Positions 24,076 through 32,388 of a stretch of 35,998 nucleotides of DNA are shown in pieces. Under the pieces are notes generated by a model. That model was not told the origin of the DNA and did not search any database. It saw only the letters and a list, made by a program, of their open reading frames with translations. Positions within the stretch are counted from its first letter, which is position 1, and each line of letters opens with the position of its first letter. This DNA comes from an uncultured Ruminococcus sp. Its GTDB lineage: Bacteria; Bacillota; Clostridia; Oscillospirales; Acutalibacteraceae. The stretch is taken from the NCBI GenBank assembly GCA_902800065.1, contig CADCDE010000039.1:1-35998 (forward strand). The letters run 5' to 3'. The translations under genes and the position numbers were made by a program.

Positions 24076-24741
24076 GTCATTTCTGAAAGGAAATTTTATA
24101 TTATCATCAGATTCACTCCATATTTGTTTCATGTGGCTGAAAGCCTCGTCATCAAATCTGTCGTTCTTGAAATAAAACTCAATGTCATTATCTGTTATCT
24201 CTCTTATAACTTTACACGGATTTCCTGCCGCAACTGTCCATGACGGAATATCCTTATTAACAACAGAACCTGCACCTATCACGGCATTGTCACCGATAGT
24301 CACTCCAGGACATATCACCGCATTTCCGCCTATCCAGACATTATTTCCAATATGAATCTCTTTCGCATATTCATATCCGGTATTCCTGCAAGCCGGATGT
24401 ATGGGGTGTCCTGCCGCATATATCGAAACATTCGGGGCAAACAGACAATTATCCCCTATCGTTATTTTATTGCAGTCAAGTATCACACAATTATAATTAC
24501 AGAAAAAATTATCCCCGACTTCAATATTCTTTCCGTAGTCACATCTGAAGGGCGGATTTACCATGATATTCTTACCGCACTTTCCGAAAAGTTCCCTTAC
24601 AACCTCGGCTATTCCCTCAAAATCACTCGTATCCATTGTATTCATCTTGTATGTGAGTCTTCTTGCAATTTTCTGCTGTTCAAATACAGCATTGTCCGAT
24701 ATATACACCATACCGTTGTCACGTCTCTGATTATTGTCCAT
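24061..24741 (-). CDS. Maltose/galactoside O-acetyltransferase-like protein, copy B
   Basis: The same fold and length as copy A, with identical catalytic surroundings (GHPIHPACRNTGY) and the hexapeptide stretch VWIGGNAVICPGVTIGDNAVIGAGSVV. By eye about two thirds of residues are shared, so the two genes are a tandem duplication that has diverged. The ATG at 24741 follows GGAG; the longer frame has no ribosome site. It has its own promoter at 24775-24803. Confidence 0.88.
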   Translation of the reverse strand: MDNNQRRDNGMVYISDNAVFEQQKIARRLTYKMNTMDTSDFEGIAEVVRELFGKCGKNIMVNPPFRCDYGKNIEVGDNFFCNYNCVILDCNKITIGDNCLFAPNVSIYAAGHPIHPACRNTGYEYAKEIHIGNNVWIGGNAVICPGVTIGDNAVIGAGSVVNKDIPSWTVAAGNPCKVIREITDNDIEFYFKNDRFDDEAFSHMKQIWSESDDNIKFPFRNDLSNQ

Positions 24742-24774
24742 TTTTACACATCTCCAATTTATTATATTAACTCT

Positions 24775-24803
24775 ATTATAATAACTTTCCTGCATTTTTA
24801 CAA
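24775..24803 (-). promoter_or_regulatory. Promoter of acetyltransferase copy B
   Basis: Minus-strand TTGTAA (24803-24798) and TATAAT (24780-24775) are 17 bp apart. The -35 is a weaker match, and it lies right after the terminator of the upstream HTH gene. Confidence 0.55.
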
Positions 24804-24807
24804 GCAC

Positions 24808-24835
24808 AAAAAAAGACTGACATTCAACTGTCAGC
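24808..24835 (-). terminator. Terminator containing the stop codon of the first HTH gene
   Basis: Minus-strand arms CTGACA and TGTCAG surround a six-base loop that contains the TGA stop, then TCTTTTTTT follows. The 5' arm encodes the last residues (ADS). Confidence 0.75.
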
Positions 24836-25045
24836 CGATTTTTCATTTTTTGTCAGTCCCAAAATATAATCCGTAGATACATCAAAATATTTCGCATATT
24901 TGACAAGCATATCATAAGGCGGTTCATTTCTGCCACTTTCCCAATTTGATATTGTACGCTGAGTAGTAATGAATATATCCGCAAGCTGTTTTTGCGAAAG
25001 TCCCCTGTCTTTTCTCAATTCCTGTAAAATTTCATTATAAGCCAT
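24824..25045 (-). CDS. Small XRE-family HTH regulator
   Basis: The 73-residue protein is almost only a helix-turn-helix domain: LQELRKDRGLSQKQLADIF, then TTQRTISNWESGRNEPPYDML and a third part ending STDYILGLT. It probably binds DNA as a dimer. The ATG at 25045 follows GGTGAT; the longer frame begins before that site. A TATACT -10 (25087-25082) overlaps a TAGCCCA sequence repeated at 25111-25117, a possible autoregulatory operator. The stop lies in the loop of its terminator. A second HTH gene follows upstream at 25147. Confidence 0.85.
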   Translation of the reverse strand: MAYNEILQELRKDRGLSQKQLADIFITTQRTISNWESGRNEPPYDMLVKYAKYFDVSTDYILGLTKNEKSADS

Positions 25046-25085
25046 AGCTATCACCAAAATTAAATATTTCAATTTAATTTTAGTA

Positions 25086-25132
25086 TAGCCCATTACGTTC
25101 TATTGACATTTAGCCCAAAAAGGGCTTAAAAT
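25086..25132. promoter_or_regulatory. GCCC half-sites and a plus-strand promoter-like sequence
   Basis: TAGCCCA occurs at 25086-25092 and 25111-25117, and GCCC/GGGC form an inverted pair around A5 (25113-25125). On the plus strand TTGACA (25103-25108) and TAAAAT (25127-25132), 18 bp apart, flank the inverted pair and would drive RNA antisense to the HTH gene at 25147-25470. Promoter and operator functions are inferred. Confidence 0.35.
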
Positions 25133-25158
25133 AAAAAAACCGACATTCAACTGTCAGC
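25133..25158 (-). terminator. Terminator containing the stop codon of the second HTH gene
   Basis: Minus-strand CTGACA and TGTCGG (one G-U pair) flank a loop that holds the TGA stop, followed by a T7 run. The arrangement is nearly identical to 24808-24835. Confidence 0.75.
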
Positions 25159-25470
25159 CAATTTTTCGTTATCCTCACGAAAACATTCTATAACATTGTA
25201 AACTGCCGTAATCTGTTTTTCGGTTAATCCCTCAACTGATAAGGTTGCATTGTCATTTGCAATTCCTAAAATGTAGTCCGATGAAACATGAAAAAATTTC
25301 GATAACTCAATAATATATTTTGTTGATGGCACTGAAAGTCCCATCTCCCAATAATTAACAGCGGAACGTGATAATTTGAACTTTTTTGCGATTTGAGCCT
25401 GTGTCATGTTCGCATTTTCTCTCAATGCTCTAATTCTGTCCCCTACTGAAAATAACTCTTTTGGTAACAC
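25147..25470 (-). CDS. XRE-family HTH regulator
   Basis: An N-terminal helix-turn-helix (RIRALRENANMTQAQIAKKF, SRSAVNYWEMGLSVPSTKYI, HVSSDYILGI) is followed by a helical tail of about 35 residues with TEKQITAVYNVIECFREDNEK. The GTG at 25470 follows AGG by eight bases; an upstream GTG at 25479 overlaps the ribosome site. Upstream TATCAA and TTGATA face each other (25494-25511) around a TATACT -10, fitting autoregulation. It ends in the same KxADS plus terminator arrangement as its neighbour, suggesting a shared origin of the 3' ends. Confidence 0.85.
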   Translation of the reverse strand: MLPKELFSVGDRIRALRENANMTQAQIAKKFKLSRSAVNYWEMGLSVPSTKYIIELSKFFHVSSDYILGIANDNATLSVEGLTEKQITAVYNVIECFREDNEKLADS

Positions 25471-25493
25471 ATCAATCACCTTTTACGATAGTA

Positions 25494-25511
25494 TATCAAA
25501 TCATATTGATA
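25494..25511. promoter_or_regulatory. Inverted repeat, candidate operator of the HTH gene
   Basis: TATCAA and TTGATA are exact complements separated by six bases. A minus-strand TATACT -10 overlaps the left arm, 25 bases or so before the GTG at 25470. Repressor binding is inferred. Confidence 0.4.
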
Positions 25512-25561
25512 ATTATAAATTTATTTTGATAAGCATTGTAAATCATTTAGATAAATAATAC

Positions 25562-25590
25562 TTGACAAAAAGGTAATTATATTTTACAAT
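25562..25590 (+). promoter_or_regulatory. Sigma-A promoter of the lipoprotein gene
   Basis: TTGACA (25562-25567) and TACAAT (25585-25590) are 17 bp apart, 34 bases before the ATG at 25625. Confidence 0.75.
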
Positions 25591-25624
25591 AATAATTAAA
25601 AAACTATACATAGAGGTGGACAAA

Positions 25625-25951
25625 ATGAAAAAGATTATAATAATACTTCTTTCGGCTTTTGTGATGATTTTTCTGTCATCATGTGAAAATCAGACTAAAT
25701 ACTACCAAAGTTCCTCAACAAATCAAACTTATGATTCGCAAATTATTTTCGACAGTCACCAAGAAATATCCGAAAATTCCGTTGACGAACATTCCTCTTA
25801 TTATGTCCTTAACACAAATACTAAAAAAGTTCACCTTCCCTCTTGCTACTATGTTCAAAAAATTTCGCCTAAAAACTATGCTGTTACTGATGATTTGCAG
25901 TCCGCCATTGATAACGGCTACTCAAAATGCCAAAAATGCAGACCAAACTAA
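25625..25951 (+). CDS. Small lipoprotein with Ada-like Cys motif
   Basis: The 108-residue protein has a lipoprotein signal (KKIIIILLSAFVMIFLSSC) with lipobox LSSC. A polar Ser/Asn/Gln-rich linker follows. The C-terminal 50 residues read YYVLNTNTKKVHLPSC, then LQSAIDNGYSKCQKC, which is the pattern of the Ada metal-binding-like domain found in extracellular proteins: Cys...Cys-x2-Cys. Zinc binding is inferred from that; one of the usual four ligands may be His. AGAGGTGG precedes the ATG at 25625. It has its own promoter and terminator. Confidence 0.78.
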   Translation: MKKIIIILLSAFVMIFLSSCENQTKYYQSSSTNQTYDSQIIFDSHQEISENSVDEHSSYYVLNTNTKKVHLPSCYYVQKISPKNYAVTDDLQSAIDNGYSKCQKCRPN

Positions 25952-25970
25952 TATCTAATTAAAAATAAAT

Positions 25971-26016
25971 CTCCCCTGTCCATTGGATTTCTCCAACGAA
26001 CAGGGGAGCATTTTTT
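25971..26016. terminator. Bidirectional terminator between lipoprotein and PFOR genes
   Basis: Arms CTCCCCTGT (25971-25979) and ACAGGGGAG (26000-26008) enclose a smaller TTGG/CCAA stem and are followed by CATTTTTT on the plus strand. On the minus strand the T-rich ATTTATTTTT follows, so it likely also ends the PFOR transcript. Confidence 0.88.
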
Positions 26017-26048
26017 ATGTTTTATTTATCGGCAAACCGCACAATTTA

Positions 26049-29000
26049 TTAGTTATTGTTAGTTGCACGGGCTTTGAGTTCGTCATATCTTGCAACTGAC
26101 TTCTCTTCTGCCTTCTGGAACAGCTGTTCTGCTCTTTCGGGGAATGAACGTGTCAATGCACTGTAACGAGCTTCACCGAGGATAAAGTCACGGTAAGATG
26201 TCTTGGGTTCTTTGCTGTCGAGGATAAACGGATTCTTGCCCTCAGCTTTAAGAAGCGGATTGTATCTGAACATATTCCAATAACCGCAGTCAACAGCTTT
26301 CTTCATTTCAGCCTGACAGTTCTTCATGCCGCCCTTAATGGAGTGCATTTCGCAAGGTGCATAACCGATGATAAGTGACGGTCCCGGATATGCCTCAGCT
26401 TCTCTGATAGCTTTCAATGTCTGGTTCTGGTCTGCACCCATTGCTATCTGTGCAACATAGATGTAACCGTATGACATAGCTATATCAGCAAGGCTCTTTT
26501 TAGCGATTGCTTTACCTGCTGCTGCAAACTGTGCTACCTGACCTATCTGTGAAGCCTTTGAAGCCTGTCCGCCTGTATTTGAGTAAACTTCTGTATCGAA
26601 TACCATGATGTTTACATCTTCACCTGATGCGAGAACGTGGTCAACACCGCCGAAGCCGATATCATAAGCCCAGCCGTCACCACCGAATATCCATACGGAT
26701 TTCTTTGAAAGGAACTCTTTGTTCTCAAGAACATCAAGTCTTGTAGGACAATCACAATCGAGTTTTTCAAGTTCAGCGATAACTTTATCTGTAGCCGCAC
26801 CGTTCTTTGCACCGTCATCCTTTGTAGCCATAAATTCTGCTATTGCAGCCTTTACGCTTTCGGGAGCCTTTTCACCGGCAGCTATCTTTTCGAGGTCTTC
26901 GATAAGTCTTGCACGGATAGCCTTCTGACCGAGATACATACCGTAACCGTGTTCAGCGTTATCCTCAAAGAGTGAGTTAGCCCATGCAGGTCCCTGACCT
27001 TTCTTATTTACAGTGTAAGGACAGGTTGCAGCAGGACCGCCCCAGATTGATGAACAGCCTGTTGCATTGGAGATGTACATTCTGTCACCAAAGAGCTGTG
27101 TAACGAGACGTGCATAAGATGTCTCTGCACAGCCTGCACATGAGCCGGAGAATTCAAGCAATGGCTGCTTGTACTGGCTGCCGATAACTGTTGCAGGATT
27201 AGCAACTTCCGGTTTCTCTGTAACATTTGCAACACAGTAATCAAATACTGCCTGCTGGTCGTCCTGAGTTTCACGGGCAACCATCTTAAGTGAATTGGTC
27301 GGACATACGCCTACGCAGACTGAACAGCCCATACAATCCATAGGAGATATTGCAAGTGTATATTTATATTCTGTTTTAACAACAGGCTTCGGAGCTATCT
27401 TTGTATTAGCCGGAGCATTGGCAGCTTCTTCTTCTGTCATTGCAAACGGTCTTATTGTAGCGTGAGGACATACAAATGAACACTTGTTACACTTTGCACA
27501 AGTCTCTGCATTCCATTCGGGTACCATTACGGCAACTCCACGCTTCTCATAAGCTGATGCACCAAGCTCAAATGTACCGTCAGCATGGTCAACGAATACT
27601 GATACGGGGAGTGAATCACCGTCCATTTTGTCAACGGGTTCAAGAATGCTCTCAACCATTTTAACAGTTTTAGCATTGCCTGTGAGAGTGCTTTCAGCTT
27701 TTTCGTCTGTTGCCTCTGCCCAATCTGCCGGAACATCTATCTTAACAAACGCTGTAACACCTGCGTCAATAGCCTTGTGGTTCATGTCAACAACGTCCTG
27801 ACCTTTTTTGAGGTAAGATTTTGTTGCAGCGTCCTTCATGTGCTGTACAGCTTCTTCGATAGGCATAACCTTTGCAAGTGCGAAGAATGCAGCCTGAAGA
27901 ATTGTATTTGTACGCTTGCCCATGCCTATCTGTGCAGCAAGGTCGATAGCGTTAACTGTATAAAGCTGAATATTATTCTTTGCGATATACTGCTTTGTTT
28001 CAGCGTTGAGGTGCTTGCCAAGTTCTTCGGGAGTCCACTGACAGTTGATGAGGAATACACCGCCGGGCTTAACGTCCTGAACCATCTTATAGCCCTTGAG
28101 GATATATGACGGGTTATGGCACGCAACAAAGTCAGCTTTATTTATATAATAAGGACTCTTGATGGGCTTGTCACCGAAACGGAGGTGAGATATTGTTATA
28201 CCGCCTGTTTTCTTTGAGTCATACTGGAAGTAAGCCTGTACATATTTCTGTGTATAGTCACCGATGATTTTAATAGAGTTCTTGTTAGCACCGACTGTAC
28301 CGTCACCGCCGAGTCCCCAGAATTTACATTCGATAGTACCTTCGGCTGCTGTATTCGGAGCAGGCTTTTCATCAAGTGAGAGATATGTCACATCATCATT
28401 TATACCGAGTGTGAAGTATGCTTTCGGAGCATCTTTTGCAAGTTCTTCATATACTGCAAATACGCTTGACGGAGGAGTATCCTTTGAACCGAGACCATAT
28501 CTGCCGCCGACAACTTTTATATCACTTCTGCCCTGTGCTGCAAGAGCTGCAACAACATCAAGATACAAAGGTTCGCCCAATGCACCCGGCTCTTTTGTTC
28601 TGTCAAGAACAGCTATCTTCTTGCAGGTTGCAGGGATAGCTTCAACGAGCTTGTCAGCCCTGAAAGGTCTGTAAAGTCTTACTTTTACAAGACCAACTTT
28701 TTCGCCGTGAGCGTTCATGTAGTCTATAACTTCTTCTGCAACGTCACAGAATGAACCCATAGCTATAATTACACGGTCAGCGTCTTCCGCACCGTAGTAG
28801 TTGAACAGTTTATAGTCTGTACCGAGCTTTTCATTTACTTTTGCCATGTACTTTTCAACTATCTCGGGAACTGCATCATAGAACTTGTTGCAAGCCTCTC
28901 TGTGCTGGAAGAATATATCACCGTTTTCGTGTGAGCCACGCATTACAGGATGTTCAGGATTCAAAGCTCTCTTTCTGAATGCCTTTACAGCGTCCATATC

Positions 29001-29588
29001 GCACATTTCAGCGAGATCCTTGTAATCCCATATATCTATCTTCTGAATTTCGTGTGAGGTTCTGAAACCATCAAAGAAGTTGATGAACGGAACTCTGCTC
29101 TCGATAGTTGCAAGGTGAGCGACTGCCGACAAGTCCATAACTTCCTGTGTATTTGTTTCAGCGAGCATTGCAAAACCTGTCTGACGGCAGGCATAAACGT
29201 CTGAATGGTCACCGAAAATGTTAAGAGCGTGTGAAGATACGCATCTTGCTGATACATGGAATACGCTCGGAAGCAATTCACCGGCGATCTTGTACATATT
29301 CGGGATCATCAGGAGAAGTCCCTGTGAAGCTGTGAAAGTAGTTGTCAAAGCACCGGCATTGAGTGAGCCGTGAACTGTACCTGCCGCACCTGCTTCAGAC
29401 TGCATTTCCTGAACCTTTACGGTTGTTCCGAAAATGTTTTTCAATCCCTGTGCAGACCACTGATCTACATAGTCAGCCATAGGGCTTGAAGGTGTGATGG
29501 GATAAATGCCTGCCACTTCCGTAAACGCATACGCAACATGAGCCGCAGCATTATTACCGTCCATCGTTTTCTTTTTTCTGGTAATCAT
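26049..29588 (-). CDS. nifJ: Pyruvate:ferredoxin (flavodoxin) oxidoreductase
   Basis: The 1179-residue single-chain enzyme contains all domains in order: N-terminal pyruvate-binding part (AAAHVAYAFTEVAGIYPITPSS), transketolase-C-like part, gamma-type domain (GLGGDGTVGANKNSIKIIG), two 4Fe-4S clusters (CAKCNKCSFVCPH and CMGCSVCVGVCPT), and the TPP domain (CAGCAETSY, GGDGWAYDIGFGG, NTGGQASKAS). It oxidises pyruvate to acetyl-CoA and reduces ferredoxin. Its own promoter lies at 29690-29718, and AGGAGG precedes the start. Confidence 0.97.
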   Translation of the reverse strand: MITRKKKTMDGNNAAAHVAYAFTEVAGIYPITPSSPMADYVDQWSAQGLKNIFGTTVKVQEMQSEAGAAGTVHGSLNAGALTTTFTASQGLLLMIPNMYKIAGELLPSVFHVSARCVSSHALNIFGDHSDVYACRQTGFAMLAETNTQEVMDLSAVAHLATIESRVPFINFFDGFRTSHEIQKIDIWDYKDLAEMCDMDAVKAFRKRALNPEHPVMRGSHENGDIFFQHREACNKFYDAVPEIVEKYMAKVNEKLGTDYKLFNYYGAEDADRVIIAMGSFCDVAEEVIDYMNAHGEKVGLVKVRLYRPFRADKLVEAIPATCKKIAVLDRTKEPGALGEPLYLDVVAALAAQGRSDIKVVGGRYGLGSKDTPPSSVFAVYEELAKDAPKAYFTLGINDDVTYLSLDEKPAPNTAAEGTIECKFWGLGGDGTVGANKNSIKIIGDYTQKYVQAYFQYDSKKTGGITISHLRFGDKPIKSPYYINKADFVACHNPSYILKGYKMVQDVKPGGVFLINCQWTPEELGKHLNAETKQYIAKNNIQLYTVNAIDLAAQIGMGKRTNTILQAAFFALAKVMPIEEAVQHMKDAATKSYLKKGQDVVDMNHKAIDAGVTAFVKIDVPADWAEATDEKAESTLTGNAKTVKMVESILEPVDKMDGDSLPVSVFVDHADGTFELGASAYEKRGVAVMVPEWNAETCAKCNKCSFVCPHATIRPFAMTEEEAANAPANTKIAPKPVVKTEYKYTLAISPMDCMGCSVCVGVCPTNSLKMVARETQDDQQAVFDYCVANVTEKPEVANPATVIGSQYKQPLLEFSGSCAGCAETSYARLVTQLFGDRMYISNATGCSSIWGGPAATCPYTVNKKGQGPAWANSLFEDNAEHGYGMYLGQKAIRARLIEDLEKIAAGEKAPESVKAAIAEFMATKDDGAKNGAATDKVIAELEKLDCDCPTRLDVLENKEFLSKKSVWIFGGDGWAYDIGFGGVDHVLASGEDVNIMVFDTEVYSNTGGQASKASQIGQVAQFAAAGKAIAKKSLADIAMSYGYIYVAQIAMGADQNQTLKAIREAEAYPGPSLIIGYAPCEMHSIKGGMKNCQAEMKKAVDCGYWNMFRYNPLLKAEGKNPFILDSKEPKTSYRDFILGEARYSALTRSFPERAEQLFQKAEEKSVARYDELKARATNNN

Positions 29589-29689
29589 TTGGAAAGTCCT
29601 CCTTTTTATTATCAGACCTCATCTCAACAAAAAGGTCTTTAAAAAATGACTTGTAATAATTTACAGTATTTAGATACTGCACATAGTTA

Positions 29690-29718
29690 ATTTTAGCACT
29701 TTTTTCTTCTGATGTAAA
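29690..29718 (-). promoter_or_regulatory. Sigma-A promoter of the PFOR gene
   Basis: Minus-strand TTTACA (29718-29713) and TAAAAT (29695-29690) are 17 bp apart. The leader to the start codon is about 95 bases and holds an ACTGTAAATTATTACAAGT stretch with no clear fold. Confidence 0.65.
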
Positions 29719-29746
29719 GTATAAATTTAAAATTATTTAAAAATAT

Positions 29747-30950
29747 TTACAAATTTTTTATAATTTTACGCATGTCACCCGAAAGATAAAGTGAACCGAA
29801 AATTATCACCGCATCATTCCTATCAGCCTTTGAAAGTGCCTTTTTATAAGCCGTTTCATAGTCATCCTCCGCACTCACGGGAATATCATACTGTGATATT
29901 ATCTCCGCAAGCTCCTCTGCACTCATTGCACGGGGATTATGCGGTGAAACTGTTATGATTTCCTCAAACAACGGCACTATCTCCGATAATGCCGTTCTGA
30001 CATCTTTATCCGCCAACATTCCCACTATACCTATTTTTCTTTTGTCGGGCATATTTTCCTTTAAAGCGTTTGCAAGTGCTTTCACTCCGTCGGGATTATG
30101 GCTTCCATCAAGCATTACAACAGGATTTTTTTGGAGAATTTCAAGTCTTGCAGGGAAAAACACTGTTTCAAAGCCCTCTTTAATAGCCTTTTGGGAAATG
30201 TCCATTCCACACTCACAAAGTGCCTTTATCGTGCAAAACGCCGTAAGTGCATTTTTAACCTGATGTTTTCCAATAAACGGTATTTTCAGTGAAATTTCGT
30301 CAATAACAAATTCCGAGCCGTACAGGTCCGATTTTATGACATCAGCGTTTTCATCTGCAATATACAGCTTATTATTTCTTTCAGAAACAGTTTTCTTTAT
30401 AACTTCAATAACTCCGTCCTTTTGGTCGCCGTATGCAACGGTTATTCCATTCGGCTTGATTATACCGCATTTTTCAAAAGCTATCTTTTCATAGGTATCT
30501 CCTAAAATTGCCGTATGGTCAAGGGATATTGAAGTAATAACACTTGCAAGCGGTGTGTCTATTATATTTGTAGCGTCACGCAAAGACAAACTCAAATTCA
30601 GTGATAATTTTATCTTCCCTTTTCATTTCCTCAACAACGGGAAATAATTTTTCCACTATCTCACAAAGCCTGTTTTCGGGTATCATCTCACCGTTAATTT
30701 GAAAACGCTCTCTGAACTCCAACACATACGGCGATATAAACAAGCCTGTTTTATATCCCGCACATTTCAGCGTATTTGCAATTAATACACAGGTTGAGCC
30801 TTTTCCGTTAGTACCTGCAATATGCACGAATTTCAGCTTCTTATCTGGTGAGCCTATTCTTCTCATAAGCTCTCCCACTCTTTCAAGCCCGGGTTTACTT
30901 CCGAATACAAGCAAGCTGTCTATTTTTTCGACTGCCTCTTTATATGTCAT
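29747..30950 (-). pseudogene. folC: Folylpolyglutamate synthase, split by an internal deletion
   Basis: The 5' part (30950-30576) gives a normal FolC N-terminus: FGSKPGLERVGELMRRIG, P-loop HIAGTNGKGSTCVLIA, and NGEMIPENRL up to ITEFEF. It then stops after VFA. The rest resumes one base out of frame as RDATNIIDTPLASVITSISLDHTAILGDT and ends normally (DGSHNPDGVKAL, VIIFGSLYLSGDM). About 25 residues that usually link EFEF to the DATN motif, including the GLGGR motif, are missing. FolC is normally essential, so either another copy exists, the deletion is an assembly error, or the strain decayed. Confidence 0.85.
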
Positions 30951-30981
30951 TCTATCATCTCCATTTCATAATTCCTTGTCT

Positions 30982-31010
30982 ATTATAATATCATAATGAA
31001 CGATTTTCAA
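30982..31010 (-). promoter_or_regulatory. Sigma-A promoter of folC
   Basis: Minus-strand TTGAAA (31010-31005) and TATAAT (30987-30982) are 17 bp apart. The -35 is two bases from the -35 of the divergent promoter. Confidence 0.7.
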
Positions 31011-31012
31011 TA

Positions 31013-31041
31013 TTGAATTTATACCAATTCAATGTTATAAT
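31013..31041 (+). promoter_or_regulatory. Sigma-A promoter of the decarboxylase-family gene
   Basis: TTGAAT (31013-31018) and TATAAT (31036-31041) are 17 bp apart, 39 bases before the ATG at 31081. Confidence 0.72.
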
Positions 31042-31080
31042 CATTCGGAAAATATTTTTTGAAAAAGGAATTTTTTTACA

Positions 31081-32388
31081 ATGAAAACACCAATTTATTC
31101 ACAGCTTTTAAAGCACAAATTACTTGACTATTCCCCATTCCATACACCCGGTCATAAAAATAATTTTTTCCCGAAAAATTTATTTGAACTTGATTTCACC
31201 GAATTGCCCGACACAGATGCACTCTATGAAGCTGAGGGAATAATTCTCGAAACAGAAAAAAATTTAGCGAAATTATTTTCTGCCAAACGCTCTATAATAT
31301 CATCAGGCGGTTGTACGCTTGCAATTCAGACAATGTTAAGGCTTGCATCTCAGCGAGGAAAAAAAATATTATTCGCACGAAATATCCATCGAAGTGCCGT
31401 CAATGCCTGTGCATTGCTCGGAATCATACCGAAATGGATTCTTCCGAAATCCGAAAACGGTCTTTTCACGGGGAGAATATCACCACAAAATGTTGAAAAA
31501 GAATTTTTGAATGACAATGAAATATCTGCACTGTATGTCACATCACCTGATTATTACGGCGAACTGACGGATATAAAAGCACTTTCCGAAATATGCAGGA
31601 AATACAATAAATTGCTTTTGGTCGATAATGCACACGGCTCACATCTGGCTTTTCTCAAAGAAAATCAGCATCCTGTTCATTTAGGTGCTGACATGAGTGC
31701 CTGTTCACTTCACAAAACCATGCCTGTTCTTACAGGCGGTGCGGTCCTAAATATCGGAAATTCCAAATTTGCGGAAAATGCCAAAAATGCAATGTCACTG
31801 TTCGGCTCAACAAGTCCGTCATATCCCATAATGGCAAGTATTGATATATGCTGTGACTATATGCTCAACGGAAACGGTATCTCCGATTACAGAGCATTGG
31901 AAGAAAGAGTTGCAAATATCAAAGAATCAGCCAAAAATCACAGAATTATCCAGCCAGAAGGCTCATGCGATACTACAAGAATCTGTATCAATACCAACGG
32001 CATTGAGAATCAGATAGAATTTTTCCATTCATACAATATAGAACCTGAATTTTTTGACGGACAAAATGCTGTTTTTATCTGCACTCCCTTTAACACAGAA
32101 AAAGATTTTCAGCGACTTGAAACGGCAATTTCAAATATAAAGACAATTCCACCTATTCAAAAAAATATTTTCTTTGAACTGCCTGAAATAAAATTAAGTC
32201 CCCGTGAAGCAATATTATCCGAAACGGAAATAATTTCAGTCGAAAACTCTCTTGGAAAAATCTCCGCTGAAAGTGCCTGTCCGTGTCCCCCCGGAATACC
32301 TGTGATAATGCCGGGCGAAGTTATAAATAAAAACACTGTTTCACAGCTTTTGGAATACAAATTTAAATATATCACTGTCGTGAAATAA
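31081..32388 (+). CDS. Orn/Lys/Arg decarboxylase-family PLP protein
   Basis: The 435-residue protein matches the SpeA/YaaO type: FHTPGHKNN at the N-terminus, ELPDTDAL, SGGCTLAIQTML, the PLP-site Asp/His in LLVDNAHGSHLAF, the lysine in SLHKTMPVLTGG, and the C-terminal CPPGIPVIMPGEVI. It probably decarboxylates a basic amino acid. It is shorter than YaaO-type relatives. It is not in the usual tmk neighbourhood. Its stop overlaps the convergent ApgM-like gene by 17 bases. AAGGAA precedes the start by ten bases. Confidence 0.88.
   Translation: MKTPIYSQLLKHKLLDYSPFHTPGHKNNFFPKNLFELDFTELPDTDALYEAEGIILETEKNLAKLFSAKRSIISSGGCTLAIQTMLRLASQRGKKILFARNIHRSAVNACALLGIIPKWILPKSENGLFTGRISPQNVEKEFLNDNEISALYVTSPDYYGELTDIKALSEICRKYNKLLLVDNAHGSHLAFLKENQHPVHLGADMSACSLHKTMPVLTGGAVLNIGNSKFAENAKNAMSLFGSTSPSYPIMASIDICCDYMLNGNGISDYRALEERVANIKESAKNHRIIQPEGSCDTTRICINTNGIENQIEFFHSYNIEPEFFDGQNAVFICTPFNTEKDFQRLETAISNIKTIPPIQKNIFFELPEIKLSPREAILSETEIISVENSLGKISAESACPCPPGIPVIMPGEVINKNTVSQLLEYKFKYITVVK

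Noticed and set aside
24352..24876. 174-codon plus-strand frame opposite acetyltransferase copy B
   Set aside because: Antisense shadow; a similar frame appears opposite copy A because the two genes are alike.
21939..26016. Toxin-antitoxin or phage-defence island
   Set aside because: HTH regulators and an orphan acidic protein are present, but no toxin, nuclease, ATPase or phage gene could be identified.
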